NCBI RefSeq assembly: GCF_004402215.1
Contig: NZ_SOEZ01000070.1
Span: 1-64,000 of the forward strand
From: Cryobacterium tagatosivorans
Lineage (GTDB): Bacteria; Actinomycetota; Actinomycetes; Actinomycetales; Microbacteriaceae
Length of the DNA: 64,000 nt
Direction: 5' to 3'
Notes under the pieces: generated by a model
Told to the model about the DNA's origin: nothing
The model's database searches: none
The model's input: only the letters and a program-made list of their open reading frames with translations
In this document: positions 34,105-43,351 of the stretch, piece by piece
Position numbering within the stretch: the stretch's first letter is position 1
How the letters are laid out: each line of letters starts with the position of its first letter
Translations under genes and position numbers: made by a program

Positions 34105-35193
34105 ATGGATCCGCTGCGAATTCTTTACGTCCCGAACGAAGCGGGCTCCTTCAGACAACTTGGCTTCAGGCGGCCGTTCGCCAACCTGCGGGGCGCAAAC
34201 TTGATCGATGACGTCAGCGTGTTCAGTCTGCAATGGCGTATTCAGAACGGGGGGGATCCTGAAGGACACCGCCAGGACCTCATCGCACGGGTGGGCGCGT
34301 TCAGGCCGAACGTCGTTTTGATGCAGCACCTGGGGTCGACCGGTTTAAAGGACAGGCACTTCGAAGCTATGCGCGCGGCCTCAGATTTCGAGCTGGTGTA
34401 CCACGAGGCGGATCCCTACAGCCGATTCCTGCATCCACTCCCTGTCGCCGCGAGGGCAGCCGGACGTGCGGCCAACGTCGTTTTCACAGTCGGGACGGGG
34501 ACGTTTGCAGAGAACTTTCGTCGTACGGGTTCAACCGACGTGCGATGGGCCTCCCACGTGTTTGAGGCCGAGCGCTTCCGGCGCTCCCCTGTTAGCCAGG
34601 TGCCCTCGCGCGAGCACGACGTCGTCATCGTCGCCAACAGGAACACTCCTCGTTTTAGAGGGCACCCGAATTGGAAGGACAGAATCAGGTTTGTTTCCTA
34701 CCTTCAGGAGCGATTCGGCGATCGGTTGGCCATCTACGGGAATGGCTGGACGGGCGTGGGCGCAATGGGCCCGATCAGTTTTTCGAGTCAGAGCGACGCT
34801 ATTCGGTCCGCATGGGTCAGTGCGAACTGGGATCACTACGCCGCCGAGCCCAGCTATTTCTCCAATCGGCTGCCGATATCGCTCTCGGTTGGGTCCATCC
34901 ACGCCACGACCTCTCACAAACTGTACGAGAACATTTTTCCGGAATTCACCAAGCGTTTTCTCATCTTCGGTCAGACTCACGAGCACCTGGCTGACTCAAT
35001 CGAGCGGGTCCTTGCGGAAACCACACCTGCGGAGCGGATTCTTGCAGGCGAGAGCGCACAGGACTTCGCGTACGAGCACTACCGGCAGGACAACCAGTTG
35101 GTGGAGTTCCTCAATTATCGCGCTCGTCGGGTGAGCCCCGAGGCCGCAGCGGCTGCGTGGGACATCGACGCAACACCCCTCGAGGAACTCTAG
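34105..35193 (+). CDS. CgeB-like glycosyltransferase (GT-B)
   Basis: A 362-residue protein starting RILYVPNEAGSFRQLGF. It has a Rossmann-type N-half (VVLMQHLG, LVYHEADPYSRFLHPL), DVVIVANRNTPRFRGH near the domain boundary, and a C-half with YGNGWTG, SVGSIHATTSHKLYENI and RVLAETTPAER. The pattern resembles DUF3880/CgeB-type glycosyltransferases that modify spore or surface glycans. The acceptor is unknown. It is last in the plus-strand block, converging on the flippase gene. Confidence 0.7.
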   Translation: MDPLRILYVPNEAGSFRQLGFRRPFANLRGANLIDDVSVFSLQWRIQNGGDPEGHRQDLIARVGAFRPNVVLMQHLGSTGLKDRHFEAMRAASDFELVYHEADPYSRFLHPLPVAARAAGRAANVVFTVGTGTFAENFRRTGSTDVRWASHVFEAERFRRSPVSQVPSREHDVVIVANRNTPRFRGHPNWKDRIRFVSYLQERFGDRLAIYGNGWTGVGAMGPISFSSQSDAIRSAWVSANWDHYAAEPSYFSNRLPISLSVGSIHATTSHKLYENIFPEFTKRFLIFGQTHEHLADSIERVLAETTPAERILAGESAQDFAYEHYRQDNQLVEFLNYRARRVSPEAAAAAWDIDATPLEEL

Positions 35194-35247
35194 GACCTGA
35201 TTCCCTGGCGGGTCTCCGCGCGCGTCATGTTGACTCTCCGCGAGCGC

Positions 35248-36750
35248 TCAAGCGCGAAAGAGACTGTACCTGCGCATGATCTTCACGGGGGGCAACCGAT
35301 CCCGCCACCTCCAGGCACAAGAGAGGACCAGGCCCACGGCGACCGCGTAGGGTATCCACAACCATGCAAGTGACGGGGCTAGATATGCGATGCGCGCGCC
35401 GGTCAGTGCAATCCCACCGATGATAATCGCACCAGCCGCTATTGCGGCGTAGTGGAGAAGCAGCCTGCGTATTGACAGGTAACCGGCAGCGCCGCAGAGC
35501 CAAATGTGCACCGCGTGCGTTGCGACCAGTCCGATGATCATCCCGATGAAGATCGGGGTCCAGTTATGGATGGCAATCGAGAGCAAGGCCGAGAGGCTGC
35601 TGACGACGACCATGGCCACCTGGCCCGCCCAAATCCAACGAAACCGGCCAAGCGCCTCCACTGCGCTCCACAGCATCATGACAAGTGCTTGCAGCCCTCC
35701 AATTATGGCTAGCGGAGCGGAGAGGGCCGCCGCGGTGCCCCACCCCGGCCCGAACAGGATCGGCACGACGTGTGGAAGGACGGCGGCCGCTGCTGCGCTC
35801 GCCGGAATCGATATCCATCCGACAAGCGCGAGTAGATCCGGCCATGCCGAATTGGCTCGCTTTGGATTTGCGATATCGTGACGGAATTCCGGGTATACGG
35901 CCTGAACCATGGCCGTCTGCACTTGCTGAAAAGGAACCGACGTGACAACAGCGGCACGGTTCCACTGTCCCAATTGAGCGGCGCCGAACGCGGTGGCCAC
36001 TGTCCACGGACCGATGTTTCCGCTGAAGTACGAGAGCATGGATGCGACGGTAAGTTTCGAACTGAAACCGATCGACTCCCTGGCCCCGCGAAGTCGGGTG
36101 AGTCCAAGTAGCAGACCGTCGGACAGTATGAAGCCAGCGACGACCACCGTGATCTGAGAAGCGATAGGGGAGACGAGCAGGGAACTGGGCGTGCCCCAAG
36201 CAATGACCGCCACGGAACCTATTGCCATGCCGCCGAGGTTGGCGGCGACAGTCACTTCGGCGAGGCGACGGAACCTCCCGAGTCGGCGCATGAGCCCGCT
36301 CGCGAGCCCCATGCTCGGCGCAAGCAGGGCAGAAATGCTGAGCCATCGGATCGGATCAGTCGCTGCCGGAACCCCCCAGAGGGCGGCCCACAGCGGCGCA
36401 GTCAGGTACAAAGTGATACCACCTACCACCCCGAGGAGCACTGCGTAGGTCACCAACGCGCGCAGAGTCGTCGCCTCAAGGACGGCCATCCGTCCGACAG
36501 CCTGGCCAAGGCCACCATTCGCCAAAAGCATCACAAGGGCCGATACCGTCAACGCAACGCCATAGGCTCCGAAGCCCTCGGGCCCAACGAGGCGTGACGT
36601 GACTGCCGCGTAGGCGAATTGGGCCAGAATCGTGATGAGTTGGGCGCCGTAGGTCCAGGCAGCGGCGGACAGGAGGCGTCTGGAGCTATTCAAGTCGCCA
36701 CGGGCACAGGTGCGGGCGAAGCGGATGCTTAGCGGGCAACAGTGAGCCAT
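35248..36750 (-). CDS. Polysaccharide flippase (Wzx-like, MOP superfamily)
   Basis: A membrane protein with 12-14 hydrophobic segments throughout, typical of oligosaccharide flippases that move lipid-linked repeat units across the membrane. The conserved-looking N-terminus SSRRLLSAAAWTYGAQLITI begins near residue 22. The ATG at 36750 gives 500 residues but overlaps the preceding gene by 22 bp and its first 18 residues look foreign; an in-frame TTG at 36693 (481 aa) may be correct. It forms a minus-strand pair with the fucosyltransferase inside an otherwise plus-strand locus. Confidence 0.85.
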   Translation of the reverse strand: MAHCCPLSIRFARTCARGDLNSSRRLLSAAAWTYGAQLITILAQFAYAAVTSRLVGPEGFGAYGVALTVSALVMLLANGGLGQAVGRMAVLEATTLRALVTYAVLLGVVGGITLYLTAPLWAALWGVPAATDPIRWLSISALLAPSMGLASGLMRRLGRFRRLAEVTVAANLGGMAIGSVAVIAWGTPSSLLVSPIASQITVVVAGFILSDGLLLGLTRLRGARESIGFSSKLTVASMLSYFSGNIGPWTVATAFGAAQLGQWNRAAVVTSVPFQQVQTAMVQAVYPEFRHDIANPKRANSAWPDLLALVGWISIPASAAAAAVLPHVVPILFGPGWGTAAALSAPLAIIGGLQALVMMLWSAVEALGRFRWIWAGQVAMVVVSSLSALLSIAIHNWTPIFIGMIIGLVATHAVHIWLCGAAGYLSIRRLLLHYAAIAAGAIIIGGIALTGARIAYLAPSLAWLWIPYAVAVGLVLSCAWRWRDRLPPVKIMRRYSLFRA

Positions 36751-37538
36751 CCCGGCATGTCAAGGGGCGGAACGGCACCAGGCGTGAACGCCGCTGGGGC
36801 GATCACAGTGGGAGCCTCACGCTCCTGGAGGTTCGCGGCCCACCACGAAAAGGTGCTCCCCGAGAGAACGAGGAACTCGTGTCGCGACAGCGAGAGGAGA
36901 TCATGCGCCGCACTCTGAGCCGGAGCATATTGTGCGCGAATCTCGAGATTCTCCCTGCACCAGGCGGGGTCGTCGGAAAAGACCGTAACGCCCTCAGCGG
37001 AAGGGAGCGCATTGGCACGAATGAGTCTATCGAGGGCGACTCGATAATACCTGGCGTCCAGGCTCGACTGCTGGCCCACCATGTCTCCCCGGCGCACATG
37101 CATGGCTATTCGAGTCGACGGCGCCGAAGATTCCATAATCGCCGGCAAGCTTTCACTTCGAAGTGCGCCAATGGTCTCTGCGACGGCAGACGGTGCCTGC
37201 CAGTATCCGTAATACCAGGCCGGCGTCTTGAGCTGAAGAGGGGTTGGGAGGCCGCCTAGATCAACCTCGCGCCACAACGTGCTGGGCCCAGCAAGCGTGC
37301 GCAGAACCCGTGCGGTGCGGGGGTATCGGCCTCCCGGGTATGGAAGTCGATTCAGCCAATCGGCGGTCTCGCCCAGAGACAGACCGAGCGCGGCCACCCC
37401 AAGATAATCCGGTCTGCTGCGGAACGCCGACAGATCGAATTTTGTGGGGTGTCCGGACTGGAGTTCGAGCCACTTCCCGAAGGAGTACTGGAACAGTTGG
37501 TTGCCGAGGCCACCGAGAAGCCCCACAACATTTTTCAC
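36729..37538 (-). CDS. GT11 alpha-1,2-fucosyltransferase-like protein
   Basis: A 269-residue GT11 enzyme. The N-terminal GLLGGLGNQLFQYSFG motif, the catalytic-site motif HVRRGD near 142-147 (GDP-fucose binding) and SGSTFSWWAA near 227-236 are diagnostic. GTG start, with GGGAGCG six bases upstream. It would use GDP-L-fucose made by the genes at 38927 and 39961, so fucosylation of the polymer is well supported. It is divergent from the acyltransferase at 37687. Confidence 0.9.
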   Translation of the reverse strand: MKNVVGLLGGLGNQLFQYSFGKWLELQSGHPTKFDLSAFRSRPDYLGVAALGLSLGETADWLNRLPYPGGRYPRTARVLRTLAGPSTLWREVDLGGLPTPLQLKTPAWYYGYWQAPSAVAETIGALRSESLPAIMESSAPSTRIAMHVRRGDMVGQQSSLDARYYRVALDRLIRANALPSAEGVTVFSDDPAWCRENLEIRAQYAPAQSAAHDLLSLSRHEFLVLSGSTFSWWAANLQEREAPTVIAPAAFTPGAVPPLDMPGWLTVAR

Positions 37539-37686
37539 TGTATTCGCTCCCGGATTTCACATGTGGATAGTCATGCGACCAAGGTCAGCCTAGCGTTGGC
37601 TACATTCGGCGAGGAGCGCCCCGCGCCCGGGGGCGGAAACCGTCGCTAAACTGAACGATCACATAAGAGAAACAAACGGAACACCC

Positions 37687-38859
37687 TTGGCCGATCTGAA
37701 AGTCACAGCTGAAAGCGCGGCGGGAGTGTCCAGACTGGACAGTCTCACGGGACTGCGTTTCTATGCCGCTCTTGTCGTCGTCATACTGCACGTAACCCGC
37801 GAATATGCGCCTGTGCCGCTCATTCGGGAGTTGTTTGCTCCGGGCGGGGTTGGCGTTAGCTTCTTCTTCATCTTGTCGGGGTTCGTGCTCATGTGGTCTA
37901 TGCGTCCGAACTTGCCGAAGCGCGACTTCTATCGAAACCGGTTCGCCAGGGTCTATCCACTGCACTTGGTCACATGGGCGATGGCTGGCGTCGTCATTCT
38001 TGTCGGGGGGCTGTTCGTCGACCCGTGGGTCGCTCTTGCGTCCCTGGCTCTGGTTCAGTCATGGATTCCCCTGGAAGCTGTCTATTTTTCGATGAACGGT
38101 CCGAGCTGGTCACTTTCCGCAGAAGCGTTCTTCTACGCCGTCTTCCCCTGGGTCGCCCGGCCAATCCGGCGAGCCAGCACTCTTGGCCTGGCTCGAGGCA
38201 TGTTTGGTCTCTATGCCGTGATTGTCGTAGTGACAATTGCCGGCCACATATTGCTCCGCGGAGGGCCAACCGTCGCTTTCTTTTACGTGAACCCGCTCTA
38301 CCGCCTCTGGGAATTCCTCATCGGAATGTCCATTGCGGTTTTCGTGCAGAGGGGCTGGCGAACAAGGATTGGACTGCCCATCTCCCTTTCCCTCGTGTCG
38401 ATGGTCTTTGTCGCCGTCGCGGGGCTTAATTTCCTAATCGAAAATGGTATCGGTCCAGTGAGCGTGCTCGGTATGCGCAGCCTGCCGAATGACATTACTT
38501 CCCTAATAATGGTGCCGTTCTTCGTCCTTCTAATAGGAAGTGCCGCAAGCTCTGACCTCCGCGGGAAGAGGTCGCACCTGCGGTCGCCGCTCTTGATGAG
38601 CCTCGGTAAGTGGTCGTTCGCGCTGTATTTGACGCATCTCCTGCTGGTCAGCCTTCTCTCAATGGTCGTACCTCGCGGAATGCCATGGCAGCTCTCAACG
38701 ATCGTTGCGGTCCTCACTGTGCTGTCCGCCATCGGCATCTCAGCGCTCTTCTACAGGCATGTGGAGCACCCGCTCGAGGCCCGACTTCGTGCACCGCGTA
38801 AGAGAGCGCAAGAGGTCGCGGCCGTCGGCGAGGAAGAGCCTCACTATGCTGGAAACTGA
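37687..38859 (+). CDS. OafA/YrhL-type acyltransferase 3 membrane protein
   Basis: A 390-residue protein with about ten TMs. [19 protein letters not shown] contains the conserved R and the catalytic His near the first [18 protein letters not shown] and the [10 protein letters not shown] motif follow. These enzymes O-acetylate surface glycans from cytoplasmic acetyl-CoA. TTG 37687 is chosen; GTG 37726 (377 aa) is an alternative. A -10-like TAAACT lies at 37647-37652 in the divergent intergenic region. Confidence 0.88.
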   Translation: MADLKVTAESAAGVSRLDSLTGLRFYAALVVVILHVTREYAPVPLIRELFAPGGVGVSFFFILSGFVLMWSMRPNLPKRDFYRNRFARVYPLHLVTWAMAGVVILVGGLFVDPWVALASLALVQSWIPLEAVYFSMNGPSWSLSAEAFFYAVFPWVARPIRRASTLGLARGMFGLYAVIVVVTIAGHILLRGGPTVAFFYVNPLYRLWEFLIGMSIAVFVQRGWRTRIGLPISLSLVSMVFVAVAGLNFLIENGIGPVSVLGMRSLPNDITSLIMVPFFVLLIGSAASSDLRGKRSHLRSPLLMSLGKWSFALYLTHLLLVSLLSMVVPRGMPWQLSTIVAVLTVLSAIGISALFYRHVEHPLEARLRAPRKRAQEVAAVGEEEPHYAGN

Positions 38860-38894
38860 CAGACTTGGCAGCGAAGTGCGGTCGTTAGCTCGGC

Positions 38895-38921
38895 TATATA
38901 TGTTGCAGAACACTAAAGGGG
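38895..38921 (+). promoter_or_regulatory. -10 and RBS for GDP-mannose dehydratase
   Basis: TATATAT at 38895-38901 is a good -10 candidate in otherwise GC-rich DNA. AAAGGGG at 38915-38921 lies five bases before GTG 38927 and decides that start. Confidence 0.45.
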
Positions 38922-38926
38922 AACAA

Positions 38927-39958
38927 GTGGCACGGCGCGCGCTCATTACAGGAATCACCGGACAGGACGGTTCTTACCTTGCCGAATTATTGCTCGCGAA
39001 AGGGTACGAGGTCCATGGACTGATTCGCCGGGCATCGACATTTAATACCCACCGCATCGACCACTTGTATGTGGATCCCCACGATCCTTCGGCGAAGCTT
39101 TTTCTGCACTACGGAGACCTGAGCGATGGCGCACGTCTCGTGACCCTGCTGGCGGAAATCAAACCGGACGAGGTCTATAACCTGGCCGCTCAGTCCCACG
39201 TGCGCGTGTCTTTCGATGAGCCCGAGCACACCGGCGATACCACCGGCATGGGAACCATTCGGTTACTTGAAGCAGTTCGCATGTCGGGCATCGAGACGCG
39301 CTTTTACCAGGCTTCGTCGTCCGAGATGTTCGGCGCGACTCCGCCCCCGCAGAACGAGGACACTCCCTTCTACCCGCGCTCGCCGTACGGCGCCGCGAAG
39401 GTTTACAGCTACTGGGTGACCAAGAATTACCGCGAAGCGTATGGCATGTTCGCCGTGAACGGCATCCTGTTCAACCACGAATCGCCGCGCCGCGGAGAGA
39501 CGTTCGTCACGCGCAAGATCACCCGTGCCGTGGCCGCCATCAAGGCCGGCAAACAGGACCACGTGTACCTCGGTAACCTGGATTCCATTCGCGACTGGGG
39601 CTACGCCGCAGAGTACGTCGAGGGCATGTGGCGCATGCTGCAGGTCGACGAACCGGAGGACTTCGTCCTGGCCACCGGCGGCAACTTCACCGTGCGCGAC
39701 TTCGTTGAGACCTCCTTCAGGCACGCGGGCCTCAACTGGGAAGACCACGTCAAGTTCGACGAGCGTTACCTGCGACCCACCGAGGTCGACGCCCTCGTCG
39801 GCGACGCGTCCAAGGCGCGCGAGAAGCTCGGCTGGGTGCCGGCCGTCGACACCGCCGAGCTAGCGCGCATCATGGTCGACGCCGACATCACGGCCCTCGA
39901 ACACTCCGGCCGACACTGGATCGACGAAGTCAAGCTCGCGAGCTGGGGGACCAAGTAG
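38927..39958 (+). CDS. gmd: GDP-mannose 4,6-dehydratase
   Basis: A 343-residue extended SDR that converts GDP-D-mannose to GDP-4-keto-6-deoxy-D-mannose, the first step to GDP-L-fucose. The NADP motif [12 protein letters not shown] starts at residue 9. [28 protein letters not shown] (YxxxK) and [15 protein letters not shown] are family signatures. Start GTG 38927 fits the AAAGGGG box; upstream frame-open sequence overlaps the acyltransferase. It is followed after two bases by GDP-fucose synthase. Confidence 0.96.
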   Translation: MARRALITGITGQDGSYLAELLLAKGYEVHGLIRRASTFNTHRIDHLYVDPHDPSAKLFLHYGDLSDGARLVTLLAEIKPDEVYNLAAQSHVRVSFDEPEHTGDTTGMGTIRLLEAVRMSGIETRFYQASSSEMFGATPPPQNEDTPFYPRSPYGAAKVYSYWVTKNYREAYGMFAVNGILFNHESPRRGETFVTRKITRAVAAIKAGKQDHVYLGNLDSIRDWGYAAEYVEGMWRMLQVDEPEDFVLATGGNFTVRDFVETSFRHAGLNWEDHVKFDERYLRPTEVDALVGDASKAREKLGWVPAVDTAELARIMVDADITALEHSGRHWIDEVKLASWGTK

Positions 39959-39960
39959 CC

Positions 39961-40965
39961 ATGGGCGAGGCGCCCCAGAACGTCGTCGACGACCGCGATC
40001 AGGTTGTGTTCGAGCCCGGCCCGCTGGACCGGTCGTCTCGGTTCTACGTCGCCGGTCACCGCGGGCTCGTCGGGTCCGCGATCTGGCGGCGGCTCGAAGC
40101 CGAGGGCTTCACCGATCTCGTCGGCCGGTCATCGGCGGAACTCGACCTGAAGGACCGGGACGCGGTCTTCGCTTTCTTCGCGGAAACGAAGCCACGCTAC
40201 GTCGTACTGGCCGCGGCGAAGGTGGGTGGCATCCTCGCCAACAACACCTACCCGGTCGACTTTCTCAGCGATAACCTGCGGATCCAGGTGAACGTGCTCG
40301 ACGCTGCGGTCAAACACGGCGTCGAGCGACTGCTCTTCCTCGGGTCGTCCTGCATTTACCCGCGGCTTGCGCCGCAGCCGATCAAGGAGGAGTCGCTCCT
40401 CACCGGCCACCTCGAGCCGACGAACGACGCCTACGCGATCGCGAAGATCGCGGGCATCCTGCACATCCAGGCGATCCGGCGCCAGTACGGCCTGCCCTGG
40501 ATCTCCGCCATGCCGACAAACCTCTACGGCCCCGGCGACAACTTCTCGACGACCGGCTCGCACGTGCTGCCGGCCCTGATCCGCCGGTACGACGAGGCGG
40601 CCAGATCGGGCGCCGCCAGTGTGACGAACTGGGGCACCGGAACCCCACGCCGCGAGTTCCTGCACGTGGACGACTTGGCCGAGGCGTGCCTCCACCTCCT
40701 CGAGCACTACGATGGTCCCGCCCAGGTCAATGTGGGCACGGGAACCGATGTGACCATTCGGGAGATCGCGGAAACCGTTGCCCGGGTCGTCGGGTTCGCC
40801 GGCGAAACGCAGTGGGACACAACCAAGCCCGACGGCACGCCGCAGAAGCTGCTGGACGTTTCCAAGCTCGCCGATGCCGGCTGGACCGCGCAGATCGGGC
40901 TCGAAGACGGTCTGCGCTCGACCGTGCAGTGGTACCGTGCTCACGCGGACTCGATTCGCCAGTAG
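39961..40965 (+). CDS. fcl: GDP-L-fucose synthase
   Basis: A 334-residue epimerase/reductase that makes GDP-L-fucose from the product of the preceding enzyme. VAGHRGLVGSAI near 30-41 binds NADP; FLGSSCIYP and YAIAK contain the Cys, Tyr and Lys of the active site; NLYGPGDNF is a further signature. The first ~25 residues are an extension compared with usual members. With gmd it supplies the GT11 fucosyltransferase. The downstream DUF4012 gene has its own promoter. Confidence 0.95.
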   Translation: MGEAPQNVVDDRDQVVFEPGPLDRSSRFYVAGHRGLVGSAIWRRLEAEGFTDLVGRSSAELDLKDRDAVFAFFAETKPRYVVLAAAKVGGILANNTYPVDFLSDNLRIQVNVLDAAVKHGVERLLFLGSSCIYPRLAPQPIKEESLLTGHLEPTNDAYAIAKIAGILHIQAIRRQYGLPWISAMPTNLYGPGDNFSTTGSHVLPALIRRYDEAARSGAASVTNWGTGTPRREFLHVDDLAEACLHLLEHYDGPAQVNVGTGTDVTIREIAETVARVVGFAGETQWDTTKPDGTPQKLLDVSKLADAGWTAQIGLEDGLRSTVQWYRAHADSIRQ

Positions 40966-41005
40966 GAGGCGCCGGCGGCAGCGCGAAAGCACATCGGCCT
41001 GCGGC

Positions 41006-41020
41006 TAGGGTGGAACGGCA
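41006..41020 (+). promoter_or_regulatory. -10 box upstream of the DUF4012 gene
   Basis: TAGGGT at 41006-41011 is followed by nine bases and ATG 41021, so the transcript would have almost no leader. No clear ribosome-binding site is visible. Confidence 0.4.
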
Positions 41021-42802
41021 ATGGGAAAACGGGCGCAAGAGACGAAGAGACCACTGGTGCGAAGCTTCCGGCTCTGGGTTCCCGTGGGCCTCGGTGTGGT
41101 GCTGCTCGCACTCGGCGGTATCGCGTTCAAGGTCTCGTCGGATGTGCTCGAGGCGAAAGCTCAGCTCGAGGCGGCAATCCCGTTGGCGTCCACTGTGCAG
41201 AAGCAGCTGATGGCGGGCGACACCAAGGCGGCTTCCCGAACTGCAGGAGAACTCGAGCAGCGCACCGCGCAGGCACACGCGGCCTCGAGCGGGCGCCTTT
41301 GGCGCGGGCTGGAGTGGGTGCCGGTTGCAGGCCCGAACCTCGAGGCGGTACGCGTGGCCTCGACAGTGGTCAACGACCTCGCCGTCAATGCCATCGTCCC
41401 CGCGTCGTCGCTGAGCGTGGATCAACTGAAGCCGGTCGATGGCCGCATCAACCTCGAGGCCCTCGCTTCCATGGCCGGGACGGTTGAGGAAGCGCGTGCA
41501 TCCGTCGATCGATCCGCGGCCCAACTCAAGAAACTCGACAGGAAACCGCTCCTGGGCCCCGTCGACTCGGGCATCGCCCGGCTCGATGCGTCCCTGGCCA
41601 AGATGGGCGGACTGCTCGAAGGCGTCGACAACGCGGTGCGGCTGCTGCCCCAGGCGCTCGGCGCGAATGGCCCGAAGAACTACCTCACGTTGTTCCAGAA
41701 CAATGCGGAGTCCCGCGGCACCGGGGGGAACCCAGCCGCCGTCGTCATGCTGACCGCTGACCACGGGAAGATCGACATCACGCAACAGTCCTCCAGCACG
41801 GATTTTGTCAACGGCAAGCCCGAACCGATCATCCCGCTCGATCCGGCGACCGAAGCGCTCTATGGCGACAAGATCGGCCGTTACATCCAGGACATCACGC
41901 TCACACCGGATTTCCCCTACACGGCCGAACTCGCGAAGGCCTTCTGGGCTAAGACTTTCGATTCCAGGGTGGACGGCGTAGTCTCCTTCGACCCGGTCGC
42001 CCTGAGCTACCTGCTCAAGGCCACAGGCCCAGTCACGCTCCCCACCGGTGACACACTCACTGACGCGAACGCTGTGTCGCTGCTCCTCAATGAGGTCTAC
42101 GGCCGCTACACGGATCCCCGTGATCAGGACGCCTTCTTTGCCGCAGCTGCCGGCTCCATCTTCGGGGCCGTCACCTCGGGCACAGGCGACACAGCCGCGC
42201 TCCTCACGCAGCTCTCGCGCGCGACCGACGAGGGCCGGCTGATGTACTGGAGCGGTGACGAGGCGCAGCGTGAAATCCTGGCCGACAGCCGCCTCTCGGG
42301 CACCCTTCCGGTGGACAATGCGAAGATTACGGTCGTGGGCGCGTACATCAACGACAACACCTCCTCGAAGATGGACTACTACCTCGATGTCGTCAATGAT
42401 GTCGCCTCGACGCAGTGCCAGCCCGGTGCGCCCACGTTCACCGGGAGTGTCACGCTCACCTCGACGGTTGACCCGGCGAAGGCGTCCAGCCTGCCCGGCT
42501 ACATCACCGGCAACATCTTCCGTCCCGGTGACATCAGCACCGACGTCGTGGTCTACGGCCCCGTCGGGGCAACCATCGACCGGGTCACCGTGAACGGCAA
42601 GAAGGTGAAGCCCTCCTACAGCGGGCAGCACCTGGGCCGCCCCGCGGTCAAGGTCCGGGTCTTCAACGTGCCCGGCGCGGTGCGGAAGATCGGCTACTCC
42701 ATGACGGGCGCGGCGGGCACCTACGGCCCGCTCGAGGTCCGCGGCACCCCGATGGTGCGGCCGACCCCGGTCACGCTGTCCACGCCGGGGTGCAAGAAGT
42801 AG
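41021..42802 (+). CDS. DUF4012 domain-containing membrane-anchored protein
   Basis: A 593-residue protein with a basic N-terminus, one TM (about 18-37) and a large extracytoplasmic part. A coiled-coil-like region (about 40-200) precedes the DUF4012 region with NYLTLFQNNAESRGTGG and VDGVVSFDPVALSYLLKATG. DUF4012 proteins occur beside actinobacterial exopolysaccharide genes, but their function is not established. A beta-rich C-terminus has a single Cys near each end. It is convergent with a GtrA gene only seven bases away. Confidence 0.85.
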   Translation: MGKRAQETKRPLVRSFRLWVPVGLGVVLLALGGIAFKVSSDVLEAKAQLEAAIPLASTVQKQLMAGDTKAASRTAGELEQRTAQAHAASSGRLWRGLEWVPVAGPNLEAVRVASTVVNDLAVNAIVPASSLSVDQLKPVDGRINLEALASMAGTVEEARASVDRSAAQLKKLDRKPLLGPVDSGIARLDASLAKMGGLLEGVDNAVRLLPQALGANGPKNYLTLFQNNAESRGTGGNPAAVVMLTADHGKIDITQQSSSTDFVNGKPEPIIPLDPATEALYGDKIGRYIQDITLTPDFPYTAELAKAFWAKTFDSRVDGVVSFDPVALSYLLKATGPVTLPTGDTLTDANAVSLLLNEVYGRYTDPRDQDAFFAAAAGSIFGAVTSGTGDTAALLTQLSRATDEGRLMYWSGDEAQREILADSRLSGTLPVDNAKITVVGAYINDNTSSKMDYYLDVVNDVASTQCQPGAPTFTGSVTLTSTVDPAKASSLPGYITGNIFRPGDISTDVVVYGPVGATIDRVTVNGKKVKPSYSGQHLGRPAVKVRVFNVPGAVRKIGYSMTGAAGTYGPLEVRGTPMVRPTPVTLSTPGCKK

Positions 42803-42809
42803 CGAGGCC

Positions 42810-43286
42810 TCAGGCGGCGGAGGCGGGGCCCGGCGTGACGGGCGCCGCGTCCCGTTCGCCGCGGAACACGATCAAGTGGTACAGCAGGAAGCGCACGAGC
42901 ACGACGACGACAATGCTGGCCAGGTTGATCACATTCACCAGGATCGGCCCCGGCGACATGACCAGCCAGTTCTCCGCCATCCAGACACCGGCGGCGACAA
43001 GGAGCGCCCCGAGGCCGGTGCACACCGCGTTGACGCCGAGGAAGAGCATCGCTTCCAGAGAGCGGGTGTGCCGGCCGCGGTCCCGGAAGGTCCAGTCCCG
43101 ATTGCCGAAGTACGCGTTGACCAGGGCCACGAGCGACGCGGCCACCTTCGCCCACACGACGTCCCAGCCGAACGCGAGGTAGAGCAGGTTGAACACGCCC
43201 ACTTCGATGAGCGTGCTGAGCCCGCCGACGATAAGGAACCGGGCGCCCAGCCCGGCCAGGCGTCTCATCCGGGTTCGACTCATCAT
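42810..43286 (-). CDS. GtrA family membrane protein
   Basis: A 158-residue protein with four TMs. ARFLIVGGLSTLIEVGVFNLL and NAYFGNRDWTFRDR match GtrA, a presumed polyprenyl-phosphate-sugar flippase. It is divergent from the GT2 gene at 43352, which probably makes its substrate. In the module at 9985-12731 the same two domains are fused in one protein. Confidence 0.88.
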   Translation of the reverse strand: MMSRTRMRRLAGLGARFLIVGGLSTLIEVGVFNLLYLAFGWDVVWAKVAASLVALVNAYFGNRDWTFRDRGRHTRSLEAMLFLGVNAVCTGLGALLVAAGVWMAENWLVMSPGPILVNVINLASIVVVVLVRFLLYHLIVFRGERDAAPVTPGPASAA

Positions 43287-43351
43287 GGCTGCACTACGCT
43301 ACTACGAGAGCCCGAGAATCACGCTTCGGGCAGCAATCCCAGGGAGACCAC

